Assembly (NCBI GenBank): GCA_021613535.1
Contig: CP075497.1
Location: 1,736,001 to 1,800,000, forward strand
Source: Adineta vaga
Taxonomy: Eukaryota; Rotifera
Direction: 5' to 3'
DNA: 64,000 nt
The notes below the pieces were generated by a model that saw only the letters and a program-made list of their open reading frames with translations, was not told where the DNA came from and ran no database searches. Below, in pieces: positions 31,800 through 42,169 of the stretch. The first letter of the stretch is position 1. Each line of letters opens with the position of its first letter. The translations under genes and the position numbers were made by a program.

Positions 31800-34298
31800 T
31801 TAAAGACGTTGACGAATATCTTCAATCAATGTATTGACATTTTTTGAATCTCTAGTAACTAATGTATTGATTTGTTTTCGTGCTTTTTGTACAATTCCAT
31901 GCCATAATGATGAATAGGTTGCAAAACGAGTTTCAAGTAGAAGAACAATGATGATGGAATTAATTATTTGTTTATCGATATCTTTATCGATTGATCGAAA
32001 AGAAGAAATTGATTTTCCAGTTAATTTCGCAATGTCATCATCATTAAGATTCCATAGACCATCGTATTCTTGTTTTTTAATTAAATCACGAACAATATCT
32101 GCATCATTTATAGAGCATTTGTCTTCAACTTCGAGTGTTCTTTTGGATCTATCTCTGACAGGAGATCTTGAACGAGATCGAATTCTTCTTCGACTTTGAC
32201 TTCGCATTAGAATTGGACTTCGCATTTGACATGTTTCCAAGGCAGCCAGTTTTTGATAACGGCAATATCGATTTGAATCAACTAATGGAATAGAACACGA
32301 CACAAAAGGACTGCTACTCTCGCGGTATAAGTGGGATGCCGTCACTAATATTGGAGCTTGAGCAGCACGTACAGAATGTCGATAACGTTTACCTCCAAGT
32401 GACTTTTGTAAATGTTGATCGTCAGCAGATATCTGAATGGGAACTTCACGTAAGACCATTTCGTCGTTGTTTGTATTCGTTCGTTTTTCAATGCCGATAA
32501 ATGCTGTGTATGGACTAAGAATATGATATTTTATTGATAATTCAATAATACGTTGTTTTGTTGTTTGTTTATCTGTTACAGTTTGAATTGATTCGTCGTT
32601 TGATGTTGTTAGATTTTGAAAACGTGCTTGTGTTGAACCTAATTGAGGTGTTTCATCACTTGATGATAAAGTTTTACTATGTTGTAATTCAAGAATCAAT
32701 GCTTTAGCTGCTAAACGTGCAATTGTTGCATTTTCAACAATATTTGGTATTCGATCAATATTCGCTGTTGTTACTAAACGATCGGTTGATTTGTCTTTTA
32801 AAATAACCGTAGAATTATGATCAAATGGAATTGTTTGATCATCAATTAAAGCATAAACAATTAAACGATCATTAAAATAAACAGGTGGTAATTCTTTTGG
32901 TGCAGATTGTACAGGAATTCCTAAATTCCATTGAACATCAAGATTTGTAATACATGGCTGAAGTGCATATTGTAATTGTTGTCCAACATATGTATCAACA
33001 TTTGAATTGGGTGAAATAAAAACAAATCGACCATTGGTTGATCGAGCAAGTCCTTTTACCAATGATCGACTTGGCGATTTTCCTAAACCAAATGAAAAGA
33101 TTCGTGTCGATGTTGACATTGATCGACACAAATCAAGTACTTCAGTTACATTAGATATTTCACCATCAGTTAATAGAAATACTTGACGAGCACGATTTTC
33201 ACGCGGCGAATCTTTTTGTAACCATTGAAGTGGTGATAATAATTCCGTTCCACCTAAATCTGCTTTCATAGAATTAATAAGTTGTTCAGCTTTTTGAGCA
33301 TTTGTTTGATTATAAACAACCGTAATTTCGGGAAAAAGACTTCGATAATTTGAACCAAATCGAATAATATTAAAATAAGAATCCATTGGTAAACTTTTAA
33401 GAAAAAGTAACATCGCTTGCCGTGCTAAACCAATTTTATTTTCATCTTCCATTGATCCACTACAATCAATAATGAAAATAAATTCATTGATTTGATTTGC
33501 ATTGAATTCTTCTGGAGAATTTTCTTCAGTTGGAGTAAAAACAGCCATGACTGCATGAGGTTCAACAGCAATGATTGTATTCGTTCGTTTTGATGATAAT
33601 TCAATATTAAGAAGAATATCACGATCTAAATGAGTAGTTTCTTGTGACAATGTAATTACATAAGAATCTTCTTGGGAAAAATCAATTTGAATTGGATGTG
33701 ATGGAGAATTAACTTGAGTTATGTATTGATCTAATTTATCAATTGAACAACGAAATTCTATTGTATAAGGCGTTGTTTGAACATAGTTCGAAGTTGTACC
33801 TGCTGGTGAAGCAATACTTTGTTTATTTGGATTATAACGTGGTGCAATTGTTGTTGGAATAACAAATCGAATCGTTGATCCTTGTACAAATTCTAATTCC
33901 GTCACATAGGAAATCATAATTGTACATTCTTTTGATGGTGGTAAAGCACCGACATTAATGATGAAATTATCCTGAGAATTTTCATCTTGTTCGAAAAGAT
34001 AAGCACCATGACCTTGTTGTAATGCATTGGAATAATCTTGTTGTGCTTCTTGTTTTTCTTTTAATTGAGCACTTATTTCTCGATCATCAATACGAGCATG
34101 AAATGAATAAATTGCAGCTTTTTCTTCAATGGGAAAACAATAAACAGCTTCGATTGCTTTTGTTTCATCATTACGAAAGATTTGGGTTATTGTAACATCA
34201 GCACCAAACGAATGAATCTTTGCATTAACATTGACTTTTTTCAATGGAACAGAAGTTTCTTCATCAAGATCTAACGACGTTGATTTGATTCGAAGCAT
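31800..34298 (-). CDS. VIT + von Willebrand A domain protein (VWA5A-like)
   Basis: 832 aa, a single exon of 2.5 kb. VIT domain at residues about 10-140 (DVTITQIFRNDETKAIEAVY then CFPIEEKAAIYSF; YLFEQDENSQDNFIINVG). The vWA domain at about 270-450 has an intact metal-binding MIDAS, FIIDCSGSMEDENKIGLARQ. The C-terminus carries an Arg/Ser-dipeptide patch (RRRIRSRSRSPVRDRS) and a segment DADIVRDLIKKQEYDGLWNL shared with VWA5A-type proteins. No signal peptide, so intracellular like VWA5A and unlike secreted ITI heavy chains. Lies about 100 nt downstream of nothing else on the same strand except the intronless secreted gene, whose start is 103 nt past this stop. Confidence 0.85.
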   Translation of the reverse strand: MLRIKSTSLDLDEETSVPLKKVNVNAKIHSFGADVTITQIFRNDETKAIEAVYCFPIEEKAAIYSFHARIDDREISAQLKEKQEAQQDYSNALQQGHGAYLFEQDENSQDNFIINVGALPPSKECTIMISYVTELEFVQGSTIRFVIPTTIAPRYNPNKQSIASPAGTTSNYVQTTPYTIEFRCSIDKLDQYITQVNSPSHPIQIDFSQEDSYVITLSQETTHLDRDILLNIELSSKRTNTIIAVEPHAVMAVFTPTEENSPEEFNANQINEFIFIIDCSGSMEDENKIGLARQAMLLFLKSLPMDSYFNIIRFGSNYRSLFPEITVVYNQTNAQKAEQLINSMKADLGGTELLSPLQWLQKDSPRENRARQVFLLTDGEISNVTEVLDLCRSMSTSTRIFSFGLGKSPSRSLVKGLARSTNGRFVFISPNSNVDTYVGQQLQYALQPCITNLDVQWNLGIPVQSAPKELPPVYFNDRLIVYALIDDQTIPFDHNSTVILKDKSTDRLVTTANIDRIPNIVENATIARLAAKALILELQHSKTLSSSDETPQLGSTQARFQNLTTSNDESIQTVTDKQTTKQRIIELSIKYHILSPYTAFIGIEKRTNTNNDEMVLREVPIQISADDQHLQKSLGGKRYRHSVRAAQAPILVTASHLYRESSSPFVSCSIPLVDSNRYCRYQKLAALETCQMRSPILMRSQSRRRIRSRSRSPVRDRSKRTLEVEDKCSINDADIVRDLIKKQEYDGLWNLNDDDIAKLTGKSISSFRSIDKDIDKQIINSIIIVLLLETRFATYSSLWHGIVQKARKQINTLVTRDSKNVNTLIEDIRQRL

Positions 34299-36612
34299 TG
34301 TGAATGTATTGCATCTGGGCGTCGCAGATTCATATAGACTCCTTCAAATGATATGAGTCATAAATTACACAAGAAAAATATTTTATATGACTCATCTTGA
34401 AATTCGTTTAGCGTCAGAATAGGAGGACAAGTATGACGTGAAAGACATTCTTTGGTTATTGCGGTAATAAACGACAGATTTCCTTGGAAATATTACAAAG
34501 ATCGTGACATTGTTGAGAGAGAATTCAAATGTGGTAATTTATTTTGGAAATTTAATTTTAATAAACAATCCATCATGAATAAGAAGTTCTATAATTTAAC
34601 TCGAACTTTTATCTAATGTTATAGATGCAGAGTTGTCCGAAAGAGAGAAAAAGGAATGTTGTACTCAATCCAAGGGTATGTATTAATTATTGCTCTATAG
34701 AATCTGTTTTTTTTATTGAGATTATCATTAAATCAGTACAGATGACAAATTTTATCCAAGCTCAGAAATTTCTGTTATATGAACCATTCAAAAGCTCATC
34801 AGACATATTAAAAGTTTCCTTGTAACAAAAGAAAACTTTATTTTAATTGCGTCAATATATTTCATGAACATCATATGTCTTCGCTAACACTTGGGTCTTT
34901 GTAGTTAAACGCTGAACTGTTTTTCTTCGCTATGATATTTTGTACTTAAGATCTATCGAATTATGGGGATTTTACGGATACGAACCGATTAGTAATTGTG
35001 TCAAATATATGATGTTTGTGTCCTCAGTGAAATGAATTAATCGGTGATATATAGAAGCACAAATACATGATAATATACAATAGGTTTTGAAGATGAATCA
35101 CATATAATCTTCGGAAGCAATGAGAAATGAAGATCAAGATATTAATTATAATGCCATTTAAATTTTTGGTCCAATTCTTTGATTAATTTTCTTGTATAGA
35201 ATCATTGTCAAGAATTCTTGACGAAATTCATCAAAGTATATAATAAGAATAAAGGAACATATCAAAGAAAGCAGATTCGATACTTGATGATATAATCACA
35301 ACTAAGAGAACGAAGGTAGTAATACCCAATATAATCGATCTTAGACGTCGATGGATAGACATCATATAACCAAGATACAGAACTGATCTTATCATTTACT
35401 TGATAATAGCAAATAAATAGAAAATCAAAAGAAACAAATTTACATACGATTAAAAAATATTGAAAGATACAAAGATCAGATCTCTTATGTTTGAATCAAT
35501 AAATCAAAGTTCATATTAGCTGATCATAGCAATGTTGTTTTGACAGAGATACAGAGTTTCTCATTCATTTGAACCGGAATCTTATTTCCTGGTATTGATT
35601 AAAAACCATTGATGTGTTCATTACTGATTTTCTTGTTAAATGACACACAAATTATGTGGAGCATAGAAAATTAAAAACTGAGAGCAAGCATCTTTATATT
35701 TGTTCATTTATCTGAAGATAAACTTGTCGAAATTTTGCACTTATGGCAAGTACTCTTTAAAATATCGGAATAATGAACAAGGTAACAGAATTATATAAGT
35801 GAATTCGATTTTAATTAATACATCTATGTATTTGTCTCATGGGATGAGAAAAGAAGATTAATTGTGTCTAATACAAAACTATGTCTCATGCCTTTGTATT
35901 CTTGTTCATATCTCCTCTTTTATTTTCCATAACTTTTACTCCTGGAAGAGCTTATCGGCCGAGTGACACTAAACTTCTTTTTTTAGAAATAAATATCAAA
36001 TTCGCTAGTATGTTCTCTCATAAAAATCTGAGATATTACATTATTTCAAATCATTAGTAATGATTACAGATAGTACAGCTCATTTGATCTCTCCTGCTGA
36101 ATTTTTCTCGCTTTATAATATTAAAACTCACTTTTATCTTAATAATAATATGATGATGAAAGAATACAAATCTTTATACATCTAGAAAGTACATCGAACA
36201 AGAATATCAAATAAATATTAGGATATTCAACAAAAAAGTAACATTCGCATCTAGTCTCTGATTTGATATTTTTTTTAATATACAAAATGTGCTCCATTTA
36301 CACTAGTTCAAAACAAGCTCTCTATCAGAAAGAAAAGTAAATTAGAAAGTGCGAAACACAGAATACTGAAGGAGAAGATTATCAACTAAGCTGTGTCTAT
36401 TGAAAATTAATAGACAAAGGGAACTATAAATATCATTCCAATACCTCAGATATCATTAACTAAAAGGTAAAATCACCGTAAGAAATCAAGCTCTACCATT
36501 TCAGAACTATCCTCTATACTCTTCATAATATAAATTGAAAAACTAATAGCAGACAAGATCTTCATTTTATAGTTGAATATCTTCGGTTAACGATCAACGA
36601 TTTATTCATATC
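34299..36612. other. Intergenic, 2.3 kb
   Basis: AT-rich; no intact gene, RNA or repeat recognised. A 66-codon frame at 34625 is not supported. The last ~22 nt before GPCR B1 (GATCAACGATTTATTCATATC) are shared with copy B2. Confidence 0.5.
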
Positions 36613-37581
36613 ATGTCCACAACGAGCACAGCAGCAGTTCAAACCACTACTCAATCAACAGAAGTTATCATTGTTGCTTATTTCTCATTTGCTTTGGTTA
36701 CTATTGGCACCATATTCAATCTGTTAACCTTCTGCATCCTATGTCGAGCAAGATTTCGAGATACAAAAACAAGACCAGTTCTTCATTATATGCGCACTAT
36801 TGCCATCTTTGATATTCTCATGTTATATGGATGGAACTTTGATCATTATGTTTATCCAATCTATGGTTTCTATCTACAAAGAAGTTCAGTGAATGCATGC
36901 AAGTTTCTTTCGTTCCTAAACTATTTCGCACCACAATCATCAGCTTGGCTTCGTGTATTTATTTGTCTTGATCGATATTTATCATTGAGTCGCCTTCGTC
37001 GAACATGGTTTAGTGATTCCAAACATGTCTTCATTATTATTGGAAGTATCATGATATTTTTTTTCTTGCTCAACTTGCACTTCATCATTTTTGCTTGTTA
37101 TTACAATCCAAGTGGTACAGTAAATATCAATTCATCATTGTTCAAACTATATCCGATATGGGATTATGTTAACTTGACGTTTTACAATTTTTCACCATTC
37201 ATATTGATGATTGTACTGAATAGTGGTGTTATTTATCATCTGATTAATCTTCGACGTACAACAAGTGTACAGAATTCACGTATTCATCATCGCGCCATAT
37301 CCATTACACTAGTCATAACTACATTTCTCTTCTTACTAATGACTGTACCAGCAACTGTTGGATTTGCATTTTTCTGTTGCAGTAATATGACCATTTTGCG
37401 ATTGTTAGATTGCATATTATATACACATCATGTACTTTCATTTCCACTGTACATGATTACATTTGATGAATTTCGACAAGAATTCTTGGCAATGATTATG
37501 TGCAAGAAAAATTATCAAAGAGTTGGACCTCCAACTATTACTGCACCACACACATTAAATGGAAAATCACGGATGGCATAA
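36613..37581 (+). CDS. Rhodopsin-like GPCR, tandem copy B1
   Basis: 322 aa, single exon. A Thr-rich short N-terminus, then TM1 VIIVAYFSFALVTIGTIFNL, DRY box in VFICLDRYLSLSRL after TM3, an extracellular loop with N-glycosylation sites (NINSS), TM5 FSPFILMIVLNSGVIYHLI, TM6 ISITLVITTFLFLLMTVPAT, and TM7 ending SFPLYMITFDEFRQEF, where NPxxY is lost. It resembles FMRFamide/neuropeptide-type orphan receptors expanded in rotifers. The C-tail (RVGPPTITAPHTLNGKSRMA) is unique to this copy. A polyadenylation signal AATAAA lies at about 37746. Ligand unknown. Confidence 0.87.
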   Translation: MSTTSTAAVQTTTQSTEVIIVAYFSFALVTIGTIFNLLTFCILCRARFRDTKTRPVLHYMRTIAIFDILMLYGWNFDHYVYPIYGFYLQRSSVNACKFLSFLNYFAPQSSAWLRVFICLDRYLSLSRLRRTWFSDSKHVFIIIGSIMIFFFLLNLHFIIFACYYNPSGTVNINSSLFKLYPIWDYVNLTFYNFSPFILMIVLNSGVIYHLINLRRTTSVQNSRIHHRAISITLVITTFLFLLMTVPATVGFAFFCCSNMTILRLLDCILYTHHVLSFPLYMITFDEFRQEFLAMIMCKKNYQRVGPPTITAPHTLNGKSRMA

Positions 37582-38773
37582 AACTAAACTTCTTTTCATT
37601 TTTGTACTAAAGTTCATCAACATAGTTATGTATTGTAAACATATTGTAACATATATTTAATCACTATTTTAAATGTTGTACATGTGAAGTATTTTGTTAA
37701 CATATGAATTATTATATTTAATTGTCTCCTGTATTTTTGTATGTCAATAAATTTGATACCTTAACTAAATGTATATTGAAGTAATACATGCTGATATTAC
37801 AATTAAAAAATGCATGACTGTGTAAAATTGTTTTAGATTTGATGAAATTTGCACTTGTCTAAATCGTTAAAGAGATGAAAAAAATCAAAACTTCATTCAT
37901 TTCAGAATAATCATTTCAATTAGTAATATTTGTTTGATATTGTTAATGTATGCATTATTAATATTGCTTTCCAATGAGACAAGAATACGTAGGTAAAACA
38001 TGAATATTTAAAGACAAGAAAATACTTGAAGTTTATTTTCCGTAAGCGATAACTAATACAGAAACGAACTATTTATTCATCGCAGTTATTCTATTCAATT
38101 GCAAGTATTAGAATACGTTCTCGATTAAAAGCGATAAGAATTTTCATACTCTTATTTTGCTTCATCAATACATTGTTTTTCTTTAACCAAATTAGATTAT
38201 TCATTTAAGTATCAATAATAGCTAAAATTATGCTGAATAATTCGTAATAGATTCTATAATTTCAAATAATTTCTACTATATACACAAGTTGTCATCTAAT
38301 ATTAGTATGCGTACGCCATCGCTTTTTTTATCTACTAATTGAGGTGTAATTTTAATTAAATATGTGATGTGAGGTGAGATTTGCGTTGTATTAAATCATT
38401 GAAACTAGTATGCTTTGATAGACAGCATAGGATATTAATCATAATTTACTTTGATAACTCTAATTTTACTCGCTTTGCCCACACGAATAACTTAGGAACA
38501 TCTAGTATATATAGATCGTTGTTAAAACAAAATAGCGTGTTATTATAATATGATTTTCTTTCTATTAGAAAATGTTTTACTTATCGTTTTTGCATTTCCT
38601 TGAAATTTTATAGAAAAACATTATAGTGTACTTCTTATTTACTATCTCGTCATGAATAGTCGTTTAACAATATAAATTGAAATAGACAGCTAATCATAAA
38701 CATTACATATATCATCATATTTATAATTTGTAACTTCATATTTTTCATTTAAGATCAACGATTTATTCATATC
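37582..38773. other. Spacer between GPCR B1 and B2
   Basis: About 1.2 kb, very AT-rich, no gene. No similarity to the region upstream of B1 except the last ~22 nt before the ATG. Confidence 0.5.
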
Positions 38774-39712
38774 ATGTCCACAACGAGCGCAACAACAGTT
38801 CAAACCACTACTCAAGCAACAGAAGTTATCATTGTCGCTTATTTCTCATTTGCTTTAGTTACTATTGGCACCATATTCAATCTGTTAACCTTCTGCATCC
38901 TATGTCGAGCAAGATTTCGAGATACAAAAACAAGACCAGTTCTTCATTATATGCGCACTATTGCCATCTTTGATATTCTCATGTTATATGGATGGAACTT
39001 TGATCATTATGTTTATCCAATCTATGGTTTCTATCTACAAAGAAGTTCAGTGAATGCATGCAAGTTTCTTTCGTTCCTAAACTATTTTGCACCACAATCA
39101 TCAGCTTGGCTTCGTGTATTTATTTGTCTTGATCGATATTTAGCATTGAGTCGACTTCATCGAACATGGTTTAGTGATTCCAAACATATCTTCATCATTA
39201 TTGGAAGTATCATGATGTTTTTCTTCTTGCTCAACTTGCATTTCATCATCTTTGCTTGTTACTATAATCGAAGTGGTACAGTGAATATCAATTCATCATT
39301 GTTCAAACTATATCCGATATGGGATTATGTTAACTTGACGTTTTACAATTTTTCACCATTTATATTGATGATTGTACTGAATAGTGGTGTTATTTATCAT
39401 CTGATTAATCTTCGACGTACAACAAGTGTACAGAATTCACGTATTCATCATCGCACCATATCCATTACACTAGTCATAACTACATTTCTTTTTTTACTAA
39501 TGACTGTACCAGCAACTGTTGGATATGCATTTTTCTGTTGCAGTAATATGACCATTTTGCGATTGTTAGATTGCATATTATACACGCATCACATTCTTTC
39601 ATTTCCACTGTACATGATTACATTTGATGAATTTCGACAAGAATTCTTGGCAATGATTATGTGCAAGAAAAATGATCAAAGAATTAACGTCATTAAAATT
39701 ACCGCGATGTAA
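38774..39712 (+). CDS. Rhodopsin-like GPCR, tandem copy B2
   Basis: 312 aa, single exon, nearly identical to B1 over the whole seven-TM body in DNA and protein (scattered differences such as STA/SAT at the N-terminus, LRRTW/LHRTW, NPSG/NRSG, GFAFF/GYAFF). Similarity stops abruptly inside the codons after CKKN: B1 continues YQRVGPP..., B2 continues DQRINVIKITAM and ends. DRY box and all TM segments intact. A different tail could change arrestin or trafficking signals. Recent duplication or gene conversion. Confidence 0.87.
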   Translation: MSTTSATTVQTTTQATEVIIVAYFSFALVTIGTIFNLLTFCILCRARFRDTKTRPVLHYMRTIAIFDILMLYGWNFDHYVYPIYGFYLQRSSVNACKFLSFLNYFAPQSSAWLRVFICLDRYLALSRLHRTWFSDSKHIFIIIGSIMMFFFLLNLHFIIFACYYNRSGTVNINSSLFKLYPIWDYVNLTFYNFSPFILMIVLNSGVIYHLINLRRTTSVQNSRIHHRTISITLVITTFLFLLMTVPATVGYAFFCCSNMTILRLLDCILYTHHILSFPLYMITFDEFRQEFLAMIMCKKNDQRINVIKITAM

Positions 39713-41078
39713 TCGTTCGACACACAATGATGCCATGATCATATGGGAAAATGCAGCATAACATTTGCTAATAGTGATTATTGTTGTTGTGGTTGTTAGA
39801 TTACGAACGTTGTTATATATTTTCTGAGTGTTGTATGTCTACTTATCAATAAAATCAATACTTGAAGAAAAAAAATATTATTGGTTTTGAAAAACAACAG
39901 AAAAATTTTCAGTTGTAATTTAGATTGGATATTTCAAAGTAATTAATAATTAGTGTTAAAAAAAAACATTCTGATAGTAACAACTATTTGAATTCTATTT
40001 GTTTGATGATGCATATATGTAATTTATACAGACAAATTTGAAAATTCTCGCCTTCGTAGAAGTGTTAGTGAGGAATATATCATTTTTATGACTTTATATT
40101 TAGTCAAGGAAAAAAGCAGTTGCACTTCAAATGCTGAATATGAGATGAATTTTTAAAACTATAAAAGGAAAAAATTCATAGATGGAATTGAATCAATAAT
40201 CAATACTAACGGAGTAATTTCTGATATAAACTGAGATAGATGAATTGCGCGATCAGGCGTTTTTACGATTGACACGAAACGCAAATTTTTCGACATTTTT
40301 TTCTACCATCTGCATCTCGATAGAACATATCCAAAGATGGTGATTCGGACCTCGGAAACCGACTAGAACAGGTCCGGAATACCATGAAATCAACCGTTTC
40401 CGCACTGGATTCTGTTATATGGGATGAGTTCTTAGTTAGATTCTAAAATATATATCGAATAAAAGTTATATAAATTACGATTTTATGAAAGATATTCTTT
40501 CATCGCTATTGTAATTTCTTACCAAGATTTCATTTAGAACAGAATTATTGAAACTTTTGTAAGAATTCTCAAATGCATGAAGAAATATTTAAATTCTCTG
40601 AAAATACGCATGCAAAGCGCTTTTTTTTAGCAAAAGAAGATCATATAACACTACGGAGTTGAACTACATATTTTCTTTGTTGAATTTTCTCATAATGTCA
40701 TGACAGAGACATCATGGAAGAAATGGAAATAAAAGAAGTTTATCAAATATCATCAAGTATTTTATTTCATTTTTATCTACATTATTATTCCATGATAATC
40801 TAATTTCCATCCTTTTTCGTTCATTTATAAAAGATTTCTGAAAATTCGTTTGATAAACAACTTAAAACCTTCGTCTAAACGAATTAGATTAAACGTCGAT
40901 TCTTTTTTCCTGATTTAAAGTAAAAGATTATGTATCATGTAATCTATGAGTGACAGATAAAGAATAAACTTCTTTTTGTTTCAATGAATTTGATACTTTT
41001 CTGATGTATTTAGTTTCATCAATAGTTTTTCTTTTTAAGATTTTGTATTCAAAGGAAAAGATATTATTTACTCAACAA
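39713..41078. other. Intergenic
   Basis: About 1.37 kb. Mostly AT-rich. A less AT-rich patch at about 40235-40430 includes a short hairpin (CGGACCT at 40349 with AGGTCCG at 40371). No gene recognised. An upstream in-frame ATG at 41004 could extend the next GPCR by 25 residues. Confidence 0.5.
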
Positions 41079-42163
41079 ATGGATTTAAGTGTTAATTTAA
41101 ATTCTTCCATTTCAAATCCATCGAATGAATCATTATGCATTCTTCTTTCAATGAATATTATTCAACTTTTATTTAGTATGATCGGAATTGTTGCTTCATT
41201 ATTTTTCATGACAAGTATTTTTTGTAATACTTCAATTCATACAGTTTCAAATATTCTAACATGTAATTCAAGTTTAGCTATTTTAATTCTTGCAAGTGAT
41301 ATATTTTCTATTTCAATCTATACTCTCATTAAAGATTTATCATCCAAACAAATTCAAATGTACAATATGTTTCTTTGCCATCTTCGTGGTTATATATTTC
41401 ATTTAAGTTTATGTGCTTTAATTCATAGTTTTGTTATTCAAATCTTTTATCGTCTTGCTGGAACGATTTATTATAATCGTCTCTATTATCAAAGTCTTCG
41501 TCCATATCTTTACGCAATTATTCTTCAATGGATTATTGCTATTGTACAAATTCTACCGATTATTTACACCAATCATCAAAATTTTATTGAAGAAGAATAT
41601 TTATGTCAAATAGAAATTCATAATAGTCAAACAATAGTTTATGTTTATACCATTGTTTATTTCATTCCATTATCATTAATTCTAATTCAATATTGGATCA
41701 TTAAAAGATATTCCAAACGAAAAACTAATAGTACGAGTTCATAGAAAATACGAATTAAAAAAGAAAAATTTCATATGTTTTAGCCATTCATACAATCAAT
41801 ATTCAACATCGAGCTCGTCGTCAAATTAAATTAATTCGCCGTACCTTAATTTTAATTACAAGTCTCTTTATCTTAGGAACACCATATTGTGCAATTATAG
41901 TTCTTGAAACATTAAATTTTGTTCGAGCACCAAAATATACACATCGTATTGGTTTTCTTCTTGTTGGTATTGCTTCTGGTTTGATAATGTTAATGATGAT
42001 ATATTTTACAAGAAATTTACGACGTTTAATTTTGCGAAAGAGAAGAAGTAAGAGAAATAAAGTATTCAAATCAAATTATAGTCTACAAGAAACGAGAGGA
42101 ACAATAAGAAAAGTTCGAGAAGTTATACAAAGCGAAGTCATAGTTGCTGAAAATCCATATTGA
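41079..42163 (+). CDS. Rhodopsin-like GPCR (divergent orphan)
   Basis: Exons 41079-41730 and 41784-42163, joined in frame (AAT A/CC ATT). Asn-rich glycosylatable N-terminus (NLNSSISNPSNES). TM1 LLFSMIGIVASLFFMTSIF, TM2 SSLAILILASDIFSISIYTL, TM3 with an early Cys (FLCHLRGYIFHLSLCALIHS), and the DRY box degenerate (IQIFYRLAGT; D replaced by Y-R context). TM4 to TM7 are clear; ICL3 and the C-tail are strongly basic (RRQIKLIRRTL, RRLILRKRRSKRNK). The family has the hallmarks of bdelloid-expanded peptide-type receptors. Tail-to-tail with squalene synthase, only 6 nt between stop codons. Start could be 41004, but 41079 gives the usual short N-terminus. Confidence 0.8.
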
Positions 42164-42169
42164 TTTAAA

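Noticed and set aside
40340-40385. Short hairpin CGGACCT/AGGTCCG as a possible RNA gene
   Set aside because: A single 7-bp stem with a 15-nt loop is too small and isolated to support an RNA gene call.
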